From Lojkania enalia (lineage: Eukaryota > Ascomycota > Dothideomycetes > Pleosporales), in assembly GCA_010094045.1 (NCBI GenBank), contig ML986785.1, forward strand, positions 18,969 to 82,968: a stretch of 64,000 nucleotides of DNA, written 5' to 3'. Shown in pieces: positions 13,912 to 28,489 of this stretch. A program made the translations under genes and the position numbers. Below the pieces are notes generated by a model that saw only the letters and a list, made by a program, of their open reading frames with translations, searched no databases and was not told the origin of the DNA. Positions within the stretch are counted from its first letter, which is position 1. Every line of letters begins with the position of its first letter.

Positions 13912-14214
13912 TATTATAGACGCTTATATATAGTTAATTAATCGTACTTTCAATAGTTACTTCTATTACTATATACTATATATAAATATTAAAATATTAT
14001 ATAAAGAATAGAAATATCTATATTATATAGATTTTTATAGAAGCTAGGTCTATACTACTATATAAGCTAGCTAGATTAGTAAAACCTTCCTCTATTATAA
14101 TTATAATAAGTTGGTTATATTCTAACTAGTAGCTAATAGCTATTACTAGTAGCTAGTTTAGATATTATAGTAAGGGTAGTATAGATATAGAGGTATTATA
14201 GTATTATTATAATA
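13912..14214 (-). repeat. 3' LTR of minus-strand Gypsy B
   Basis: 303 bp, reverse complement of the LTR at 24,235-24,537. The next bases to the right, read on the minus strand, are the purine tract AAAAGAGGGGTAC, the polypurine primer site, so this is the 3' LTR of an element running leftward. Confidence 0.88.
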
Positions 14215-17200
14215 GTACCCCTCTTTTAGTTATAAGTTTTTATAAGTTAAGTCTTTTTATTATATTTAGGTTATTTATAATTAAATAGTAGTTATTAATA
14301 TATTAGTATAATTAGTTATTATTATATAGTAGTATTATACTAGAAATTAGATTAGATTATATATATCTTAATATAACTAGTAGTTAATAGTAGTACTATA
14401 TTAGAGATTAGATTAGTTTAGTTTATATAGTAGTATTATACTAGAGATTAGTAGTAGTATTATTACTAGTATTATATTTATATAGTATTATTATAAGTAT
14501 TTAAGAATATACTTAAATTAGATTCTAATACCTAATTAACAATTTAAATATAATTTTATATTTAGATCTTATTTATTTAATAAAGTATTTTAGTTCTCTA
14601 TTAATTTTAATAGGTTTAGAATTATATACTTATTAACTAGATAAGTAGTTAGACGACTTAGACACTAGCTATAATAGTAATATATAGAATATAGGATATA
14701 TTTTAGCTAATTTAAGTAGCTTTAATTTATAAGCGTATAAGAATACCTTTATAATAACTTTATAGGAGCCTATATTCTTCTAGTTAAGCTTTTTTAACAG
14801 TTTTTATATACGTATATTTCTAGTATCTAGCTAGACTAGATTATAAATCTAGTAGTTAAGGGCTAGTACGCGTTTATAGTTAGCGTACTCTTATTAGAAT
14901 ACTTATATCTAGGTAAGTTCTTCTCTAATATATTCTATAATATCTTTTATCTTATTAACTAGCCTATTAGCTTTCTAAACTATTAGGGACTATTTTAATA
15001 GTTAATAGATTCTTATAAGTAGCTTAAAGCCTATTTAAAGGTACTAGCTAAAGTAGGCTAGAAATAGGGAGACTTTTATTAATTTAAATACTATATTATT
15101 TACTTTAAACTATACTATTAGTAGCTATATAACCTAGTTATCTTATTTATAACTATTATAGGCTTAGAAAACTTATTCTATTACTACGTTAGTATTTTCT
15201 ATCTAGCTATTAATCTTTAAATAGAAGCTAGTTAATATATATATATTAATTTATAGCTATTTATAGAACTCTTAATAGAAGATAGAAATAAACTATATTT
15301 TATAGTCGGATATAATAGTATATAATAGTCTATAGTAAACCTATATATAGTAATAGAATAGTTAGATAATATTAGAAGCTTTAATTCTTATATATAGTAT
15401 TAGGTATCTATACTTATTAAGCTTATTAACTACTACTATAATATTTATATAACCTTCTAATTCTAATAGATTAATTATAAAATTTATAAAAATATTTTAA
15501 AACCTTTATTTAGGTATAAGTAATAGTTTTAGTAATCTATAGTACTTCTCTTTAAAAGCTTTACTTCTTTAATATATATAAAAATAGTTTATATATTATT
15601 ATACTAAATTAAATATCTTTAACTAATAGTACTTATACTAGAGTAATTCTAAGATCTTTCCTCAACTAAAGTATCTATTAGATAGTAAGTTATAGATAGC
15701 TTATAGTAGCTTAAACTTTAGTTTATTATAGTTTAGTACTATAAGTTAATCTTAGTAGTATAGTTAGTTATTATACTCTTTATAGTTAGCTAGAATTAGA
15801 AGTTTAAATTAATAGACTTCTTTTTTTAATAGCTTTAAAATATTTTAGATTAGATTATTATTTAGATATTCTTTATTAATAAGCTTTATAATTAATTAGT
15901 CTATTTCTATCTATTAGAATAGTTTAGAATAAAGTAATATCTATTAATAACTTTTATAAGCCTCTTCTTATATAAATTTATTCTATAACCTTTAAATTAA
16001 AATATTAAACTTCTCTCTAAGTTTTCTAGATTAGTATATAATACTAAAGTTAAACCTTAATAGATATTCTAACTAATAGGCCTATTAATAGTTTAACTAC
16101 TTTATTATTATAAAGTACTATAAGTTCTTATAATTATTTAGTACTTCTATAAGAAATATTATACCTTCTAATTTAGGTCTCTATTATTTAAAATATTAGA
16201 TAATTATAAGTAGCTTCTTATTATATATTTTATAATTACCTTTAATAGGGTTTATATACTTAGAGAAGTAGATAATAGGTCTTAGTTTACTATTAGTACC
16301 TCTCTAAAATAGTATACTAGCTATTATAAAATTAGATATATTAACTTCTACTACTATTAGTAGTTTAGAATTAAAATATTAGAGAATTAGTATAGAGATA
16401 AAAATATCCTTTAAATAGTTAAAAGAATATTAACAGCTATTATTCTAGTTAAATCGAGTATTCTTCTTAGTTAGAGCTATTAAAGGGGAGACTTTCTATA
16501 AGAAGTTGTTAATAAATTATTAGTAGAAGTTTGTAAAGCCTATAAAAGCTTAGATATCTTTTATATTCTTAGAGTATTTCTAGTTAATAATTGTTTCTAC
16601 CTCTTTTAAATCTATATAAATCTCTTCTATAGTAATTATATATTCTAGGTAGATTACTTCTAACTAATAGAACTTATACTTATCTATATTAAGCTATAGA
16701 CTATTTACTTTTAAGGCTTTAAAAACTAGCTAGATATATTATTTATAATTCTTCAGATTCTTATTAAATATTAGAATATTATTAATATAGATAGTATAGA
16801 ATATATTAAGATATAATCTTAATATATTATTTATAAAGTACTAGAATATACTTAAAATATTAGCTAGGCTAAAGGGTATTACTAGATATTTAAATAGCCT
16901 ATAGTATATATAAAAAGTAGTCTTTTATTTATCTTCTTTAATAATCTGTAGTTTATTAAATATAGTAATAATATTAAATTTTATATAATATTTAACCGTA
17001 CTAAATTAGATTAATATTTCTTAGATTAGTAGAATTAGATATTAGTTCTTAATAATAATAGTATTTAAAGTTCTATAGTTTATATAGAATTAAAAACTAC
17101 CTCTAAATTTCTTTATAAAGATTATAAATATAGCTACTAGTAATAAGCTTACTCTAATAAACCTCTTAAATAAGTTTTTATTAAGATACTTCTTTAATAT

Positions 17201-18472
17201 TTTTAACTTATTCTAGAATATTTTATAAAATAAACTAAAACTAGTTTACTTACTATTCTCTAGTTTAATTTTATAATTATATAATTATTATTCTAATAGT
17301 TTATCTATATTTTTATATAAAAAGATAGATAAGAGATTATAATATTTTTTAGATACTTTAGTAATAGAGTTAGTATATACTTTTAAAACTAAAGCCTTAT
17401 AAATATTAGCTATTAATATAGTAAAAATTTTATAGTTAAATTATTAAAAGAGTTAAACTAGTAGTATAATACTTATATAATATATATCTAGCTATAATAT
17501 AGACTTTAGATATTTAAATTTAGATAGGTCTTCTTAACTATAATTTTTATCTAAAATTAGATTAGTTTTAATTTTTAATTCTTTTAACTAGTATAGTATT
17601 TTAGATAGCTAGTAATTATATTAGATATAATTTAATAGGTAGAATTTTAAATAGTACTATCTAAGCTTTAAACTATATAAAAGTTATAAATTAGTTACTT
17701 TAGAATCTCCTTTTATATTAAGTTTAAATAGTTTATAATCTTTAATAACTATTTAAATAGCCTATTAGTAGATAGTAATACTAGTAGATTATAAGTATTA
17801 AGTTAGGTATTAGTTAGTAGTAAAAACTAGCTATTTATTCTTATAGTTTAAGTTGATATAATACTTATATATCTATAGCTATCTTAGAATTAACTAGTAT
17901 TTTTCTAGTATAATTATATAGAGATATACTATCTCTAAATAGTTTAGGTATTAGAGAGTTAAAATAATTAAATAGAAAATAGTTCTTTTATAAAAGATTT
18001 CTCTATTAAAACTAGTTAAGTATAAATTATATAGAAGTTATATCTTTTAGAATTTTAGGGTATATATAAGGTCTCTATAAATATAACTATAACTAGTAGC
18101 CCTAGTATTAATAAGAATATTAATATCTTACTAGACTAGGTTTTAATAGATTAAGAAAGGAGCTAGAATTTAATAGTTCTATAACTATTTTTATAGGAGC
18201 TAGTTTTATAAATATATAGAAATTTAGTATAAATATAGTTCTAAAAAGTAATTTACTTCTAAAAATAACCTTTTAATAATATTCTAGTTAGTAAGACTAG
18301 CTATATTTAGGAGTAAGAATAATAGTTTTATCTATAAGATAATAAGTATATTAAAAATCGATTAAAGGATTAATTAGAGGATTAAGAATAACATCTATAA
18401 AGTATAGTAGAACTCTAAGACCCTTAATAGATTAATAGTATAGGGGTACTATATTTTAGTAAAATATATCTG
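14215..18472 (-). mobile_element. Gypsy B copy 1, pol relic, minus strand, 5'-truncated
   Basis: Reverse complement of the internal regions of the Gypsy B copies at 24,538-28,186 and 55,067-57,783. From 14,215 rightward it holds the integrase C-terminal part, integrase core, RNase H, reverse transcriptase (catalytic box area about 16,770-16,830) and the protease-side region. It ends at 18,472, at the equivalent of about 25,535 in the plus copy, so gag and 5' LTR are gone. The sequence then becomes Gypsy D in the opposite orientation. Dense stops; the reverse transcriptase to integrase stretch deleted from the 24,235 copy is present here. Confidence 0.85.
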
Positions 18473-20972
18473 GTAGAAATAGAGTAAAGGTTAAGAAAGC
18501 GTTTTACTCTTACTAATATAAGAAAAGAAGTATAAGATATACTCTATAAGTATTTAAAATACGGAAAGAATAAGGCTATAAAATATAAGTCTTATATATT
18601 CTTATAACTATTAGAAGTACTTAAAAAACTATAAGAGTAGATTATAATTAATTTTATAACTAAATTACTAGAGTTAGTAGAATTAGAGCTAAAAAGAAGA
18701 TATAATATAATTATTAATATAGTAGATTAATTAATAAAATATATATATTTTAGACTAGTATTAGAAATAATAATAGTATTTAAACTAGTATATAAGTTAT
18801 TATATATAATATTTATAGAATATAAAGTTCTAAAGTATATTACTTTAAATAGAGATAAGCTATTTACATTTAAATATTAGTAGAGATAGTTAGAAAAGAT
18901 AGAAATCTAATAATAGATATTAACTAATTTCAACCTATAAATAGATAGTTAGATAGAGTAAGTTAACTAGAACTTAAAAACGTATTTAAGAATATAATAT
19001 AGTTTATAAACGAGCTATTAGTATAAACAAGCTGTTACCTTATTAAACTTTTAACAGCCTATCTAGATTAATATATAATAGCTTAATATAGTAATATATA
19101 ATTAACCTATAAAAAATTATAAACTATTCTTATAATCTTAGCTATTAATTAAAAGTAAGTTTTAACTAAAAATTGCGCTGTAATAACTTTTTACTATCTT
19201 TAAAGTACTCTCTACTTTTAATATACTAGAATAGCTATATAATATAATTATAAGCTGAATATAAAGAAGCTTATAAAGACTAAAGAGGACCTACTTATTA
19301 GCTATATCCTTAATTAGGATTTACGAGAATTTCCGCCTATAATTAACAGCGTATAAGCTATAGTAAATAGACTATTAGCTAAGTATAATACTAAGATTTT
19401 AGCCTTAATACGCGATTATATTAACTATATTAATAAGACTACCTTTCTTCTAGCCTTTAAAGTAGCCTATAATTAATTAATTATAGAAGCTAATATCCGC
19501 GTAAGCTTTTAAAGCGCTAAAATAGTCCTATATAATCTAAAAGTAGTACTATTAAAACTTAATATTAAGCTATATACGCTAATACTACCTATACTAGAAA
19601 CTACTCTCTAAGAGGCTAAAACATCTAGTAATATATATAAATTAGAGGCTTAATTAATAATAATTTATAGTAGGATTTAGTAATATTAAGACTTATTACC
19701 TATATTAATTATCGCAGCCTTTAATCAGCTTTAAAAGAGTACTATAATAATAATACATTCGATTATACTAATAGCTAATTAAATTAAAAGCCTTAAATAA
19801 GTAAATAAAGTAGTAATAAAGTAAAAATAATAGAAAAGAAAGCGATTATAGAAGTAGGAGATTCTAATAAAAACTGTAGGTAAGAATATAATTAATTAAA
19901 ATAACATTAAGAAATAGATTAATAAGAAAATTTATAATTAGAGTACTAAGCTGTAAAAAAGTAGCTAGCTTTAATAGAACTATAGGTACTATAAATAGCT
20001 TAGCTATAATACTTAAATATATTAAATTAATAGTATAAGTATTAAATAATCTAATAAACTATAACTTCTTAAAGTATATATATATAGTTAATAATTATTA
20101 TAATTAAGTTGTTTAAATCTTAATAGAGTAATAGTTTACTTATATTAATAGCTCGCTTATAAACTACATTATATTAATAAGTAATAGAGTAATTAGGTTA
20201 AATTATTACCTATAATCTAGATAGCTTATAATAGAATAACCTAAAATACTATAGAGATTATATTTTTTAAAGCTAACTATAGATAGAAAACTATTATATA
20301 TTAGAAATAGAATAAGAAAGAATCTCTAGTTCTATTAGTAAACTAGAAAGCTAAGAAAATAAAGAAAATCTATAATTAGCTTAAGGAAAAGATTTAGTTA
20401 AGAAACCTTAGAATAGTAGAATAAGTAAATAAGTTAAAGATTAAGAAACTAACCTTTAAATAGAAGGGTAAAGTTTCTCTATTAACAAAAAACTTAAAGA
20501 CTAAAAGATCTATTAAAAAACTAGATTATAAAAGAATAAGACTATTTCTAATTAAAAAATAGGTTAGACCTATAAATTTTAAATTAAAGCTACTAAATAA
20601 TATAAAAATATACCTAATATTTTATAAGTTAAAACTAGAACTAGTACTAGATAATATACTACTATAAGAAGCTATTAATATAGAACTAGAATAGAAATAT
20701 AAAGTAGAATATATACTAGTAGAAAAGCGGTTTAGATATTAGTAGAAGTATCTAGTAAAATAGGAAAAATACCTATAGAAGGAAAGTTTATAGAAACTAG
20801 TATAAAACCTAACTAACTATACTATAAAGCTAAAAGAGTTTTACTAGAAGGCTAGAATAATAGATTATTAAGTAAAATCTAGTTAGAAAGTAATAGTAGT
20901 AGTAATATAGAAGAGGCCTCTTATATAAAACTTAAAGTAGTAGTAGAAAGTACTTTAAACCTGGTAGATCTT
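18473..20972 (+). mobile_element. Gypsy D copy 1, integrase part, interrupted by a pogo transposon
   Basis: Plus-strand integrase trace (FITKLLEL..., then IINIVDRLIKY-like; about 18,650-18,760), continuing after the pogo insertion at 18,997-20,169 to the C-terminal part at 20,940. It matches 58,627-61,797 in Gypsy D copy 2. The left edge follows truncated Gypsy B (short shared bases GTAGAAATAGAG), and the right edge is entered by the Gypsy A LTR at 20,973. No LTR of its own was recognised. RIPped throughout. Confidence 0.78.
18997..20169 (+). mobile_element. Internally deleted pogo/Fot1-type transposon (1,173 bp)
   Basis: Terminal inverted repeats of about 45 bp start ATRTAGTTTATAARCGAGC at both ends, flanked by the dinucleotide TA. 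Removing the element plus one TA gives a sequence identical at the junction to 60,993-61,011 in the other Gypsy D copy, an empty-site check. The transposase trace on the plus strand goes from the DNA-binding region (about 19,215-19,390) straight to the C-terminal segment (about 19,400-19,660). The DDE core found in the 1.85-kb relatives is absent, so this is a non-autonomous deletion form that would need transposase from elsewhere. Also RIPped. Confidence 0.85.
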
Positions 20973-21251
20973 TATAATAGTATAGATAAGATAATAGATC
21001 TAAATATAGTACGAATCTACTTAAAGGTATATAAGAGTATATAAGAGTTTAGGAACCTAGAAATTGTATTAACACCTATAAGCCTTATATAAAAGGATAT
21101 AAAAGAACTATTAAGCTACTTATAAGGAAGTATATAACTATATATAGATGGGAAAAGGGGCGGAGTTAGGGGTAAGATAAGATAAGCGAAAAGTTTTAGA
21201 ATAAAGTTATATATAAAGCTTTTTATAGAATAATTTCTTCGTATTATTATA
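20973..21251 (-). repeat. 3' LTR of minus-strand Gypsy A copy 2
   Basis: 279 bp, same sequence as 2,577-2,855. The polypurine tract (read as CTACCCCCCTTTTT on the plus strand) follows at 21,252, so the element body lies to the right on the minus strand. Confidence 0.85.
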
Positions 21252-24234
21252 CTACCCCCCTTTTTATAAACTAATAGTCCCTATCTATACTAGTTTAGGA
21301 GGGAATTAGAGCTATTATAGATAGGTTCTAGTATAAAGAAATTTCTTTAAAAAGGTATTTATTAGTAAGAGCTAATATATATAGTTACTTATAAAGATAC
21401 GTTTATATATTAACGTAATATTAAATAAGGTTTTTATATTAAGTATAATTAACCTATATATTAGCTAGTAACTACTATTATAACGGTTTATTAATATTGC
21501 AATTTTATTATATATTGTAACAAGCGTTTACTAATCTTAATATATTACTAAATTACTATTAACTAAGCTTTCTTAACTAAATAACAACTTCTACTCTATA
21601 TATATTATTATATATCTCTAAAACTATTAATTATTAAAGTATTACTAACGTTTTATAGAAAAAAATTAATTAATATACTACTCCACCTATTTTTTAAAAA
21701 TTTTTAAAGGCCTTTTAAATTATCTACCTTTAGACTATATATATACTCGCCTATAGGTAGTATATAATATTTACCTTTTAGTCTCTAAGATTAAAAAAAT
21801 ATAAGTATTATATCTTATAAAATAAAAAGTATAACCCTATACGAATTATATCTAATATTAGTAGAGTATTTACTACTAACGTACTTATAGATCCCCTTCT
21901 ACTATAAGAAGGAGTTTCTAGTCTTCTAGGGCTATCTTAAACTATAAGCGGCGACTTAATATATAGAAGATAAAAAGGATAAAAAGGTAGCTTTTAAGGC
22001 TATTTTAGAGTCTACTTATAGTCTAGCGCTTATAGCTCAGGTTGTAAAAAGTTAAAAAACTAGTCTTTTTAAAGCTAGTATCTAGATAGCTTTATTCTAC
22101 TAGGGTATTAAATTACTCTATTAGGTTTTAGCCCTAAAAGTTCTAGTATCTAGTTTTTAAACTAATATTACAGCGTTTTTAGGCGGTTAAAAATAAGGTA
22201 GAAAAAGTTTAGAGGGAGTCTAGAAGGAAGAAAGAAAAAGAAGGGTAGAAGAGAAGAAAACTAGAAAGGTATCTAATAGCTTACTATTAAACCCTCTAAA
22301 TATTATAGAAGAGTAATCTTAAACTTATACTTTAGTTCTTAAATCTACTATTTAACTCTTATATATTATTATCTACCTAGTAATCTATATTTTCTATACT
22401 ATTCTTATATATCTTAATCTATTTAGTTAAAGTTTTTAGGGGTTTTAGATAATTTAAATACTTATTATAAAAAGTTTTTAGCTTATAAAGCGAACCTATA
22501 AAATTTAAAACTTTATATTAGATTAGGTTAGAATTATATTCTACCTATTTTACCCAGTATTTAAGGGTCTTATAATATAACTTACTAGCTAATATTTCTT
22601 TAACCTCCTACTCTTCTACTCTATTAATAGTGATAGTAGTTAGTTTCGGAACTTTTTATTTAGATAGAGGGTCCTAGAAGTTTTTATATAATATGTTTAA
22701 TACGAAAATATTATATATACTTAATTTTAGAAGTAGTTATAAATAGTATAAGTTTCTAACCTATTTTAGTACTTTAAAAAAGCCCTTCTATTAATTAGAT
22801 AGCTTTTAACTTAATCTCTAAACTATAAGATTTTTAGTATTTAAGTAAATTATATTACTAATCTACTAGTTAATTAGTTACTAGTAATAGTAAATAATAG
22901 ATTATATACAATTTTAAGCCTTTTTAATATTAGCTTTTATAGTTTCTTAATCTATATATATATAAGTTACTAAAGCTAAAGTATTTTTATAATTTAATTT
23001 ATCTATTATAGTAATAAGATTAATAGAATATTTTCAATTCTAATTCTAATAAGACTTAGATCTATATAGAATCTAATATAGAGATATTCTAATAGTTATA
23101 TAGAATAGAATTACTTATACTTAGTTAATTATAGATAATAGAGAACTCTAGTTATTCTAGTAGAAGGATATAAAAGGATATAGTCTCTAATTAATATACT
23201 TATTTATAATCTCTATCTATCCATTAGTCTCTTTATAATAAGTAATAGATAGTTTAATCTTTACGCCTAAAATATAGCAGAATTTAGACTAGAAACTAGA
23301 TATAAACTAAGGTCTTTAGTCTAAAATAATAGTTTTAGATATATAGCTAAAGTAGTATATCTATTAAATAAATAATTTAGCTATTCTCTATACATTAATT
23401 ATATAATAGTAGAGAATAGATATAGCTTATTTAGATAGGCAATTAATTACTACTATAATCTAATTATATTTAAACTTATCTATAGAGAAATTTTTAAAGT
23501 TAATATATATATACTATATTAGTTAATTTAGTATAAAAAGTAGGTAGATAAAATCTAGAGTTTAGGTTTATATTAGATAAGATTTATAGTATAAAATATA
23601 ATTCTATATATATCGTTTATAAGTAGTATTTATACTCTTCTAGTAGTATTTCTAAAATAGTAACTAATAGGTTTTAATAGCGTTTAGGTATACGGAAGAT
23701 ATTTAGTTATAAACCTCTTATATAAGCGATATATAAAGGCCTAAATCTAATAGAATATATAAATAATTATTATAGAAGAGTAGTCTATTCTCTATCTAAT
23801 ACTTATAAGATAAAAGGGTACGTTTCTATATAAAAGAGGCTCGGTTTTCCTATAATAATATATCGATCAACTTTAGAGAGTCTAATAATATAACCTACTT
23901 CTAGCCTTTAATAATATTTAATATAGCCGCTTAAGTTATTATTTAAATAATATAAAACTAGACTAATTTAGTATTAATTTAGGGGTAAAGTTAATACAGT
24001 TTAAATAGAACTTTTAACTAGTTATTAGTTTAAACTACTTTTAAGTTTTCTATATCTTATTTATAATAACTAAGAATATCTACTCTAGTATTATTCTTAC
24101 TTAGAGTATACTTAATTCGGAACTAATACTAAGCTAATTTCTTAGTTTAATAAATTTAATAAATATTAAGTACTTTTATAGTTATAAAATATTCGAGTAA
24201 GCGATAATCGGTATATATTAGAATCCTAGTAGCT
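21252..24234 (-). mobile_element. Gypsy A copy 2, integrase and chromodomain part, minus strand
   Basis: Reverse complement of 34,267-37,258 in the plus copy. It includes the equivalent of the chromodomain (about 22,360-22,640 here) and the integrase region. It is cut at 24,234 by a Gypsy B LTR, and the rest of the element is not found on the other side of that Gypsy B copy. RIPped with stops throughout. Confidence 0.82.
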
Positions 24235-24537
24235 TATTATAGTAATACCACGACACCTCTACACCTATACTACTCTTACTATAATATCTAAACCAGCTAC
24301 TAGTAATAGTTATTAGCTACTAGCTAGAATATAACCGACTTATTATAACTATAATAGAGGAAGGTTTTGCTAATCTAGCTAGCCCGTATAATAGTATAGA
24401 TCTAACCTCTATAAAAACTTATATAATATAGATATCTCTATTCTTTATATAACGTTTTAATATTTATATATAGTATGTAGTAATAGAGTTAACTACTTAA
24501 AGTACGATTAATTAACTATATATAAACGTCTATAATA
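24235..24537 (+). repeat. 5' LTR of Gypsy B copy 2
   Basis: 303 bp, the left LTR of the copy that ends with 28,187-28,489. The reconstructed ends TGTTATAG...CTATAACA form an 8-bp inverted repeat; here the TG is RIPped to TA. Confidence 0.87.
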
Positions 24538-27500
24538 TTATATTATATTATCTACTATTATATACTATAGATAAGAACGCGCTTATTAATATATTTAAAG
24601 AGATCTAAAGTAAACTAGACTCTTTATAGTAGAAGAATAAGATACTAGTAGAAGCTTTAGTAACCTAGAAAAACTACTATAAGTTAGATCTTAAAGTAAT
24701 ATAAAGAGAATTTAGTAGCTACTAAATAGCTACTCCTCTACTAGCTACTAGTATATTAATAGTAATAGAACTATTATCTACCCTTTGCCTAATTTAGCCT
24801 ACAACTCTAGCTTTTAAATAGATATCTATATTAACTTCTAATCCGTCTAAAACTATATATAACCCGTATTTCTATTTTAACTATTTACCTAACCTTCTAA
24901 TATTTTCTAGTAAATATTTAGAGCTTTTATACTTTATTAGAAAGCTCTACTATAAACTAGAAGAAAATACTAACTAATACTTAACTAAACGTATCTACCT
25001 TCTATATATCTATTCTCGTCTAGAATAAGATCTAGTAATATTAGTTAACCTATTAATAGATAAGGGTATTAACTCTATAGACAGCTTAGTTGCTTTCTTA
25101 AAATCTACCTATAGCGACTAAAATAAGGAGACTATAGTATAGAGTAAGCTAGAAATCTTAAAATAAGACTAAAGTAGGTTCTCTACTTACTTTATTAAAT
25201 TCTAACGCCTGATTGTAGATACTAAACTAAATAAGACTAGACAAATTATATATCTCTAATATTCTCTTCTTAATAAGCTCTACTATACTATAATAAGCGT
25301 TATAATATCTAGTACCCTAAATAACTACGCTAACCTAATTTCTCTATATAATACTAATCTATATTATCTATCTAGCAACTACTATAAATAACTAAAATAT
25401 TATACTACTTATTAAAAGGACCTAAATACTATAGAATTTAATACTTCTAACTATATACCTATAGGCTCTAATAAATAAGAAATGTGCCGCTGTAAAGAAC
25501 GCTATTATAAGTATAGTAGTAAGAGATATATTTTACTAGAATACAGCGCCCCTCTACTATTAATCTATTAAGGGTCTTAGAGCTCTACTATACCTTATAG
25601 GTTCTATTCTTAATCTTCTAACTAATCCTCTAACCAATTCTTAATACGCTTATTATCTTATAAATAAGGCTATTACTCTTACTCCTAAACGTAGCCAGCC
25701 TTACTAATTAGAATATTACTAAAAGGTCTATCTTAAAAGTAAATTATCTTCTAGAACTATATCTATATTAAATCTCTATATATCTATAGAACTAGCTTCT
25801 ATAGAAATAATTATAAGACTACTAGATTCTAGCTTCTTTTTTAATCTATTAAGACCTAGTCTAGTAAGATATTAATATTCTTATTAATACTAGGGCTACT
25901 AGTTATAGCTATATTTATAGAGACCTTATATATACCCTAAAACTCTAAAAGATATAACTCTTATATAACCTATACCGGACCAGCTTTAATAGAAAAGTTT
26001 TCTATAAGAGGACTATCTTCTACTTAGTTATTCTAACCTTCTAATACTTAAACTATTTAGAGATAGTACATCTCTATATAACTATACTAGAAAAATACTA
26101 GTTAATTCTAAGATAGTTATAAATATATAAATATTATATAAACCTAGACTATAAGAATAAATAGCTAGTTTTTACTACTAACTAATACTTAACTTAATAC
26201 TTATAATCTACTAGTATTATTATCTACTAATAGACTATTTAAATAGTTATTAAAGATTGTAAACTATCTAAACTTAATATAAAAGGAGATTCTAAAGTAA
26301 CTAATTTATAACCTCTATATAGCTTAAAGCCTAGATAGTATTATTTAAAACTCCGCCTATTAAATTATACCTAATATAATTACTAGCTGCCTAAAATACT
26401 ATACTAGTTAAAAGAATTTAAAATTAAAACTAACTTAACCTTAAATAAAGATTATAGCTAAGAGGATTTATTTAAGCCTAAATATCTAAAATATATACTA
26501 TAGCTAGATATATATTATATAGGCGCTATACTACTAGTTTAACTCTTCTAGTAATTTAACTATAAAATCTTCGCTATATTAATAGTTAATATTAATAAGA
26601 CTCTAGCCTTAAAGGTATATATTAACCCTATTACTAAAGTACCTAAAAAATACTATAACCTATTATCTATCTTCTTATATAAGAATATAGGTAAGCTGCC
26701 TAAATAATAACTATATAATTATAAGATTAAACTAGAAAATAATAAGTAAGCTAGCTTTAGTCTACTCTATAAGATATTCTAGAATAAGTTAAAGGTATTA
26801 AAGAAGTACCTTAATAAGAACTTATCTAAGGGATTTATTAGAGTAAGTTTATTACTAGTAGCTGTACCCGTAATTTTTATAAAGAAATCTAGAGGTAGTT
26901 TTTAATTCTATATAAATTATAAAGCCCTAAATACTATTACTATTAAGAACTAATATCTAATCCTACTAATCTAAGAAATATTAGTCTAATTTAGTAAGAC
27001 TAAATACTATATAAAACTCGATATTATTACTACGTTTAATAAGCTAAGAATTGTTAAGGGAGATAAATAGAAGACTACCTTTTATATATATTATAGGCTG
27101 TTTAAATACCTAGTAATACCCTTTAGCCTAGTTAATACTTTAAGTATGTTCTAGTACTTTATAAATAATATACTAAGACTATACTTTATTATATTCTATA
27201 CTACCTGTATTAATAATATTCTAATATTTAGTAAGAATTTAAAGGATTATAAGTAGTATATTTAGCTAGTTCTTAAAGCCTTAAAAGTAAACGGTCTATA
27301 GTTTAATATAGATAAGTATAAGTTCTACTAGTTAGAAGTAACCTATCTAAGATATATAATTGCTATAGAAGAGATCCGTATAAATTTAAAGAAGGTAGAA
27401 ATAATTGTTAACTATAAGCGCGTACTAGCCTCTAACTATTAAATTAGTAATCTAGTCTAGCTAGACGCTAAGAATATATGTGTATAAAGACTATTAAAAA

Positions 27501-28186
27501 AGTTTAATTAGAAGAATATAAACTCTTATAAAATTATTGTAAAAATATTCTTATATACTTATAAACTAAAGTTACCTAAATCGGCTAAAATATATCCTAT
27601 ATTCTATATATTACTATTATTGCTAGTACCTAAATCGTCTAACTACTTACCTAATTAATAAGTATATAACCCTAAACTTATTAAGATTAATAGAGAACTA
27701 GAATACCTTATTAAGCGAATAGAAGACCTCTACTATAACTAATAGAAACGCCGGTATAAATACCTAGTTAAGTAGACTAGCTATTATAACTTAGAATAGT
27801 ACCCGGCTAGTAACTTTACTAAGATAACTACTATAGAAGATTACTATACTAGAAACCTGAATGAATAAGACCTAAATATAATATTATATCTAGATTCTTA
27901 ATTATGTATTAGAGTTTAATTTAAGTATATTTCTAGACGCCTATAATAATACTATACTCATATAACGCTAGTAATAATACTATTACTAATCTTTAGTATA
28001 GTACTACTATATAAACTAAACTAACCTAATCTCTAGTATAGTACTACTATATAATAATAACTAATTACGTTAATATACCTATAATTTTAACTAATACTAG
28101 TATTAATAACTATTATTTAATTATAAATAACCTAAATATAATATAAAGACTTAACTTATAGAAACTTATAACTAAGAGGAAGGTAC
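24538..28186 (+). mobile_element. Gypsy B copy 2, internal region with reverse transcriptase-to-integrase deletion
   Basis: Lies between two direct 303-bp LTRs. A gag-like region with low Cys/His content runs from about 24,560, followed by the protease region, then reverse transcriptase from about 26,640 to 27,410 with its YxDD box reading INNILIFS near 27,213. At about 27,415 the reading jumps to the integrase C-terminal segment ending NLVWLDARNI-like (about 27,425-27,480). Compared with copy 3, roughly 1.7 kb (RNase H and most of integrase) is missing, with TAACTA present at both break points. The polypurine tract AAGAGGAAGGTAC precedes the 3' LTR. RIPped. Confidence 0.85.
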
Positions 28187-28489
28187 TATTATAGTAATAC
28201 TATAATACCTCTATACCTATACTACCTTTACTATAATACTTAAATTAGCTACTAGTAATAGTTATTAGTTACTAGCTAGAACATGACTAACTTATTATAA
28301 CTATAATAGAGGAAGGTTTTACTAACCCAGCTAGCCTATATAATAGTATAGACCTAGCTCCTATAAAAACTTATATAATATAGATATTTCTATTCTTTAT
28401 ATAATATTTTAATATTTATATATAGTATATAGTAATAGAGTTAACTACTTAAAGTATAGTTAACTAACTATATATTAGTATCTATAATA
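28187..28489 (+). repeat. 3' LTR of Gypsy B copy 2
   Basis: 303 bp, direct repeat of 24,235-24,537. Its right edge runs directly into the Gypsy A LTR; a few AT bases at 28,485-28,489 could belong to either. Confidence 0.87.
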
